A stretch of DNA of 25,566 bases from JAPUIN01 sp041580375. Its GTDB lineage: Bacteria > Acidobacteriota > Polarisedimenticolia > Gp22-AA2. The position numbers and the translations under genes were made by a program. The DNA lies in assembly GCA_041580375.1 (NCBI GenBank), contig JBFGDZ010000028.1, positions 1 through 25,566 of the forward strand, read 5' to 3'. Positions 23,093-25,566 of this stretch are shown here, piece by piece. Below the pieces are notes generated by a model. That model made no database searches. It had not been told where the DNA came from and saw nothing but the letters and a program-made list of their open reading frames with translations. How positions within the stretch are numbered: position 1 is the first letter of the stretch; every line of letters starts with the position of its first letter.

Positions 23093-24418
23093 TCAGGGAT
23101 AGATCCTGTTCAGCATGCGGGGATAGGGGATCGCCTCCCGCAGGTGGTGGATGCCGCAGACCCAGCCGACGAAGCGTTCGAGCCCCATGCCGAATCCGCT
23201 GTGGGGGACGGTGCCGTACTTCCGGATGTCCAGGTACCAGCGGAAAGCCTCCTCAGGCAGCCCGTGCTGCCGGATGCGCTCCAGCATGAGATCGTGATCG
23301 TGGATGCGCTGGCTGCCGCCGACGATCTCGCCGTATCCCTCGGGCGCGAGGACGTCCAGACAGAGCGCCCGATCGGGACGCTCGCCATCCGGCTGCATGT
23401 AGAAGGCCTTGATGCCGGAAGGGAAGTGCGTCACCATCACGGGGCGATCGAACTCCTCCGTCAGCGCCGTCTCGTCGAACCCGCCGAAGTCGTTGCCGGG
23501 CCGGAACGGGGGAGCGTCCTGTTCGCGCGCCCTCGCCACCACGTTGGGACGGGTCAGGATGGCCGCGGCCTCGTCATACGTGATGCGCGGGAACGGCTTG
23601 CGGACGGCCTCCAGCCTGGAGGTGTCGCGCTCGAGGGTCGTCAGTTCCGGCCGGCAACGATCGAGCACGCGCGAGACCAGATCGCAGATGAACTCCTCGG
23701 CGAGCGCCATCAGGTCGGACAGCCCGGCGTAGGCGATCTCCGGCTCGACCATCCAGAACTCGGTCAAATGGCGCCGGGTCTTCGACTTCTCGGCGCGGAA
23801 GGTGGGGCCGAAGCAGTACACGCGTCCGAATGCCATGCAGGCGGGCTCCAGATAGAGCTGGCCCGACTGGCTCAGATACGCGCGGGAATCGAAATAGTCG
23901 GTCTCGAACAACGTCGACGTCCCCTCGCACGCCGCCGGGGTGAGGATCGGCGAGTCGATCAGGACGAAGTCCCGCGCGTGGAAGAAGTCGCGGATCGCCT
24001 GGCAGATCTCGCTGCGCACGCGGAGGGCGGCGTGCTGCTTCGAAGAGCGCAGCCACAGATGCCTGTGATCCAGGAGAAACTCAGGACCGTGCTCCTTCGG
24101 GCGGATCGGATAATCGGCCGCGACCTGATGCAAGGTGATCCCCGTGAGGCTCATCTCGTAGCCCCCGACGGCGCGGTCGTCCTTGCGGATCCGTCCCCGG
24201 ACCGTGAGGGAGGACTCCTGCGTGACGCTCTGGCACGCCTGGAAGACCTCGGGAGCAACCTCCGGCCGGAACGCGACGGCCTGCAGATAGCCGGAGCCGT
24301 CCCGGACGATGAGAAAGACGAGCTTGCCCTTCTCGCGCTTGTTGTAGAGCCAGCCGCGGATCTCCACCTCGCTGCCGTCGTGGGCGCCGATTCCGCGTAT
24401 CGTGGCCGTCGCCGCCAT
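23093..24418 (-). CDS. asnS: Asparaginyl-tRNA synthetase
   Basis: AsnS charges tRNA-Asn with asparagine. The 441-residue class IIb enzyme has an N-terminal OB fold (about residues 1-110: EIRGWLYNKREKGKLVFLIV, RDGSGYLQAV). The catalytic core shows motif 2 in VYCFGPTFRAEKSKTRRHL, FWMVEPEIAYA, and motif 3 in GFGMGLERFVGWVCGI, ending in REAIPYPRMLNRIYP. HLTEFWMVEPE and the absence of the large insert of bacterial AspRS favour Asn over Asp specificity. The ATG at 24418 follows GGGAGAGG. The open frame continues far upstream only because stop codons are rare in this GC-rich DNA. It leads the asnS-rimO-pgpA-ribF operon from its own promoter. Confidence 0.95.
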   Translation of the reverse strand: MAATATIRGIGAHDGSEVEIRGWLYNKREKGKLVFLIVRDGSGYLQAVAFRPEVAPEVFQACQSVTQESSLTVRGRIRKDDRAVGGYEMSLTGITLHQVAADYPIRPKEHGPEFLLDHRHLWLRSSKQHAALRVRSEICQAIRDFFHARDFVLIDSPILTPAACEGTSTLFETDYFDSRAYLSQSGQLYLEPACMAFGRVYCFGPTFRAEKSKTRRHLTEFWMVEPEIAYAGLSDLMALAEEFICDLVSRVLDRCRPELTTLERDTSRLEAVRKPFPRITYDEAAAILTRPNVVARAREQDAPPFRPGNDFGGFDETALTEEFDRPVMVTHFPSGIKAFYMQPDGERPDRALCLDVLAPEGYGEIVGGSQRIHDHDLMLERIRQHGLPEEAFRWYLDIRKYGTVPHSGFGMGLERFVGWVCGIHHLREAIPYPRMLNRIYP

Positions 24419-24439
24419 CGCCTCTCCCGGAAAGGCGTC

Positions 24440-24469
24440 ATTATAGGGACCTCGGGCTCCGCGAATCAA
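24440..24469 (-). promoter_or_regulatory. Sigma70 promoter of the asnS operon
   Basis: On the minus strand TTGATT (24469-24464) and a perfect TATAAT (24445-24440) are separated by 18 bases. Transcription would start near 24433 and give a leader of about 15 bases that is almost entirely the GGGAGAGG ribosome binding site. Confidence 0.75.
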
Positions 24470-24509
24470 GGAACGACGCGCGAAGCGTGTCACGGTCCTG
24501 GGATCGGGA

Positions 24510-24518
24510 TGGTATAGT
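24510..24518 (+). promoter_or_regulatory. Extended -10 promoter of the GNAT gene
   Basis: TGG followed by TATAGT (24513-24518) forms an extended -10 element 27 bases upstream of the ATG at 24546. No good -35 box is seen. The promoter is divergent from that of asnS, about 40 bases away. Confidence 0.5.
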
Positions 24519-24545
24519 CGCGACGCGATCGTTCCTCGGGCGCCC

Positions 24546-25490
24546 ATGAACCGGCTTCCCATCCCTCGACTGGATTCCGACCCGACGTTCCGCGTTCGCC
24601 GGGCCCGGGCCTCCGACCGTCCCGCCCTCGACTCGCTCGGCCATCCTCCCGGGGCGGTGTACGCGATCGCGCCGACTCCGATCGGACGGCTCGCGTGGCG
24701 AACGCGGGGCGTGCGGGTGGTCGGCCTGGTCGCGGAGGCGCCGGACGGGACGATCCTCGGCAGCATCCAGTTCGTCGGGACGCGCCGTGAGCCCGGCACC
24801 TGGATGTTCGGCCACTGGCGCGTCTCGAGCGCCCGGCGCGGCCGGGGGATCGGGGGGCTGCTGGTCCGGCAGGGCGTGCGGGCTCTACCCGGCATCGCGC
24901 GCCTCTGCTCTCTGGTGGAGTGGGGCAACGAACGCTCGATCGAGGCGCACCGCAGGCTCGGGTTCGAGCCGGCGATCGAGCTGTGGGGACGGGCGCCTCT
25001 GGGGCCGCTCACGACCCTCGGCCCCCCGGCGCCGGCCCTGACGTTCGAGCCGGTGTCGCGCTCCGGAACGCGTGACTTGGCGCCGTCGCTGCGCCGCGCC
25101 ATGGGTCCTCTCTGGTGCTCCCTGTTCCCGGCGCGGGCCGGCCTGGGCGATCCATCGCCCGCCGTCGCGCCGTGGGATCCCCTCGTCGAACCCGGCCGCG
25201 TGGGCCGCCCGGCGCGACACCGGTACTGGGTGGCCCGCTCCGGGAGCCGGACCGACGCGGTCCTCCTGGCGGCGGGAAGGTCGATGATCCTGTTCATCGA
25301 TCCGGACTCGAGCGAGCCGCACGTCGTGGCGCGCCTCGCACAGGCGATGGTGGCACTGGGCTGCGACAGAAGTCTCGAGATCGAGATGCGCGGGGTCACC
25401 GGCGCGCTGGTGGAGAGGTCCGGGTTCCTGACGGCCCAGATCCTGATGGGGCTCACCGACCTCTCGTCGCTGCGGCGATCGGCCGGCTGA
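24546..25490 (+). CDS. GNAT-domain protein with an extra C-terminal half
   Basis: The 314-residue protein opens with a GNAT domain (about residues 14-140). FRVRRARASDRPALDSL is the first strand-helix region, ILGSIQFVG a central strand, and VSSARRGRGIGGLLVRQG the acetyl-CoA loop (RRGRGIG), followed by NERSIEAHRRLGFEPAIE. The remaining 165 or so residues contain a second, poorly conserved unit ending in ALVERSGFLTAQILMGLTDL, which resembles the last strands of a GNAT fold. This suggests a duplicated or pseudo-dimeric acetyltransferase. The substrate is unknown. The ATG at 24546 has no clear ribosome binding site and sits about 20 bases after the predicted transcription start. Confidence 0.8.
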   Translation: MNRLPIPRLDSDPTFRVRRARASDRPALDSLGHPPGAVYAIAPTPIGRLAWRTRGVRVVGLVAEAPDGTILGSIQFVGTRREPGTWMFGHWRVSSARRGRGIGGLLVRQGVRALPGIARLCSLVEWGNERSIEAHRRLGFEPAIELWGRAPLGPLTTLGPPAPALTFEPVSRSGTRDLAPSLRRAMGPLWCSLFPARAGLGDPSPAVAPWDPLVEPGRVGRPARHRYWVARSGSRTDAVLLAAGRSMILFIDPDSSEPHVVARLAQAMVALGCDRSLEIEMRGVTGALVERSGFLTAQILMGLTDLSSLRRSAG

Positions 25491-25566
25491 CGGGGCGGCA
25501 GGAGCCTGTCCGGGTATTGCGTGGGGCCGCGCGCATGGGGCTTGCGAGGCGAAGACAAGGAGCGCC

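Noticed and set aside
24419..25558. N-terminal extension of more than 370 residues to AsnS in the same open frame
   Set aside because: AsnS homology begins at the ATG at 24418, which has a GGGAGAGG site and a promoter just upstream. The extension is antisense to the GNAT gene and compositionally random.
25491..25566. Short GC-rich end of the window as a repeat element or new gene
   Set aside because: Only 76 bases are visible. An AAGGAG near the edge might belong to a following gene, but nothing can be supported.

Overview
The window is GC-rich bacterial chromosome (about two-thirds G+C by eye, not computed). It holds 20 protein genes packed into short operons on both strands, nearly all housekeeping. 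There are no tRNA or rRNA genes, insertion sequences, CRISPR arrays or phage genes. Promoters look like sigma70 (TTGACA/TATAAT, several with an extended TGn -10), and most starts carry GGAGG-type ribosome binding sites. The gene set and the compact layout suggest an uncultured Gram-negative lineage, perhaps near Acidobacteriota. That placement is inference only.

Layout, left to right. (1) The end of an MgtC/SapB-type membrane protein, a GC hairpin, then purC with its own promoter, facing a convergent nagZ. (2) A 362-base gap between nagZ and the next gene. It contains an AT-rich island with two sigma70-like promoters and strong inverted repeats, and is the least explained stretch of the window. 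(3) A membrane-anchored M23 (LytM) peptidase, then secA-guaB as a likely operon. (4) On the minus strand, nnr - GNAT - tsaE (NAD(P)HX repair, an acetyltransferase, tRNA t6A synthesis), converging on guaB with a 16-base overlap. (5) Divergently, aroC - alkyltransferase-like protein - two CPBP-family membrane proteins. The second CPBP protein has lost the catalytic Glu-Glu-Arg motif. (6) On the minus strand, tmk - holB - two ABC exporter half-transporters, joined by 4-base overlaps or very short gaps. The two ABC proteins look like an asymmetric MdlA/MdlB (BmrC/BmrD)-type heterodimer. (7) A small cysteine-rich protein divergent from tmk and convergent with ribF. (8) On the minus strand, asnS - rimO - pgpA - ribF, and divergent from asnS a GNAT-domain protein that ends near the right edge.

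The themes are nucleotide supply (purC, guaB, tmk), cell envelope and export (M23 peptidase, nagZ, secA, pgpA, ABC exporter), cofactor and metabolite upkeep (ribF, nnr, aroC), and translation fidelity (asnS, rimO, tsaE). I found no clear new multi-gene defence or mobile system. The points most worth a second look are the AT-rich intergenic island, the CPBP pair with a degenerate second member, the Cys-to-Trp alkyltransferase-like protein, and the small zinc-ribbon gene whose promoter lies almost on its ribosome binding site.
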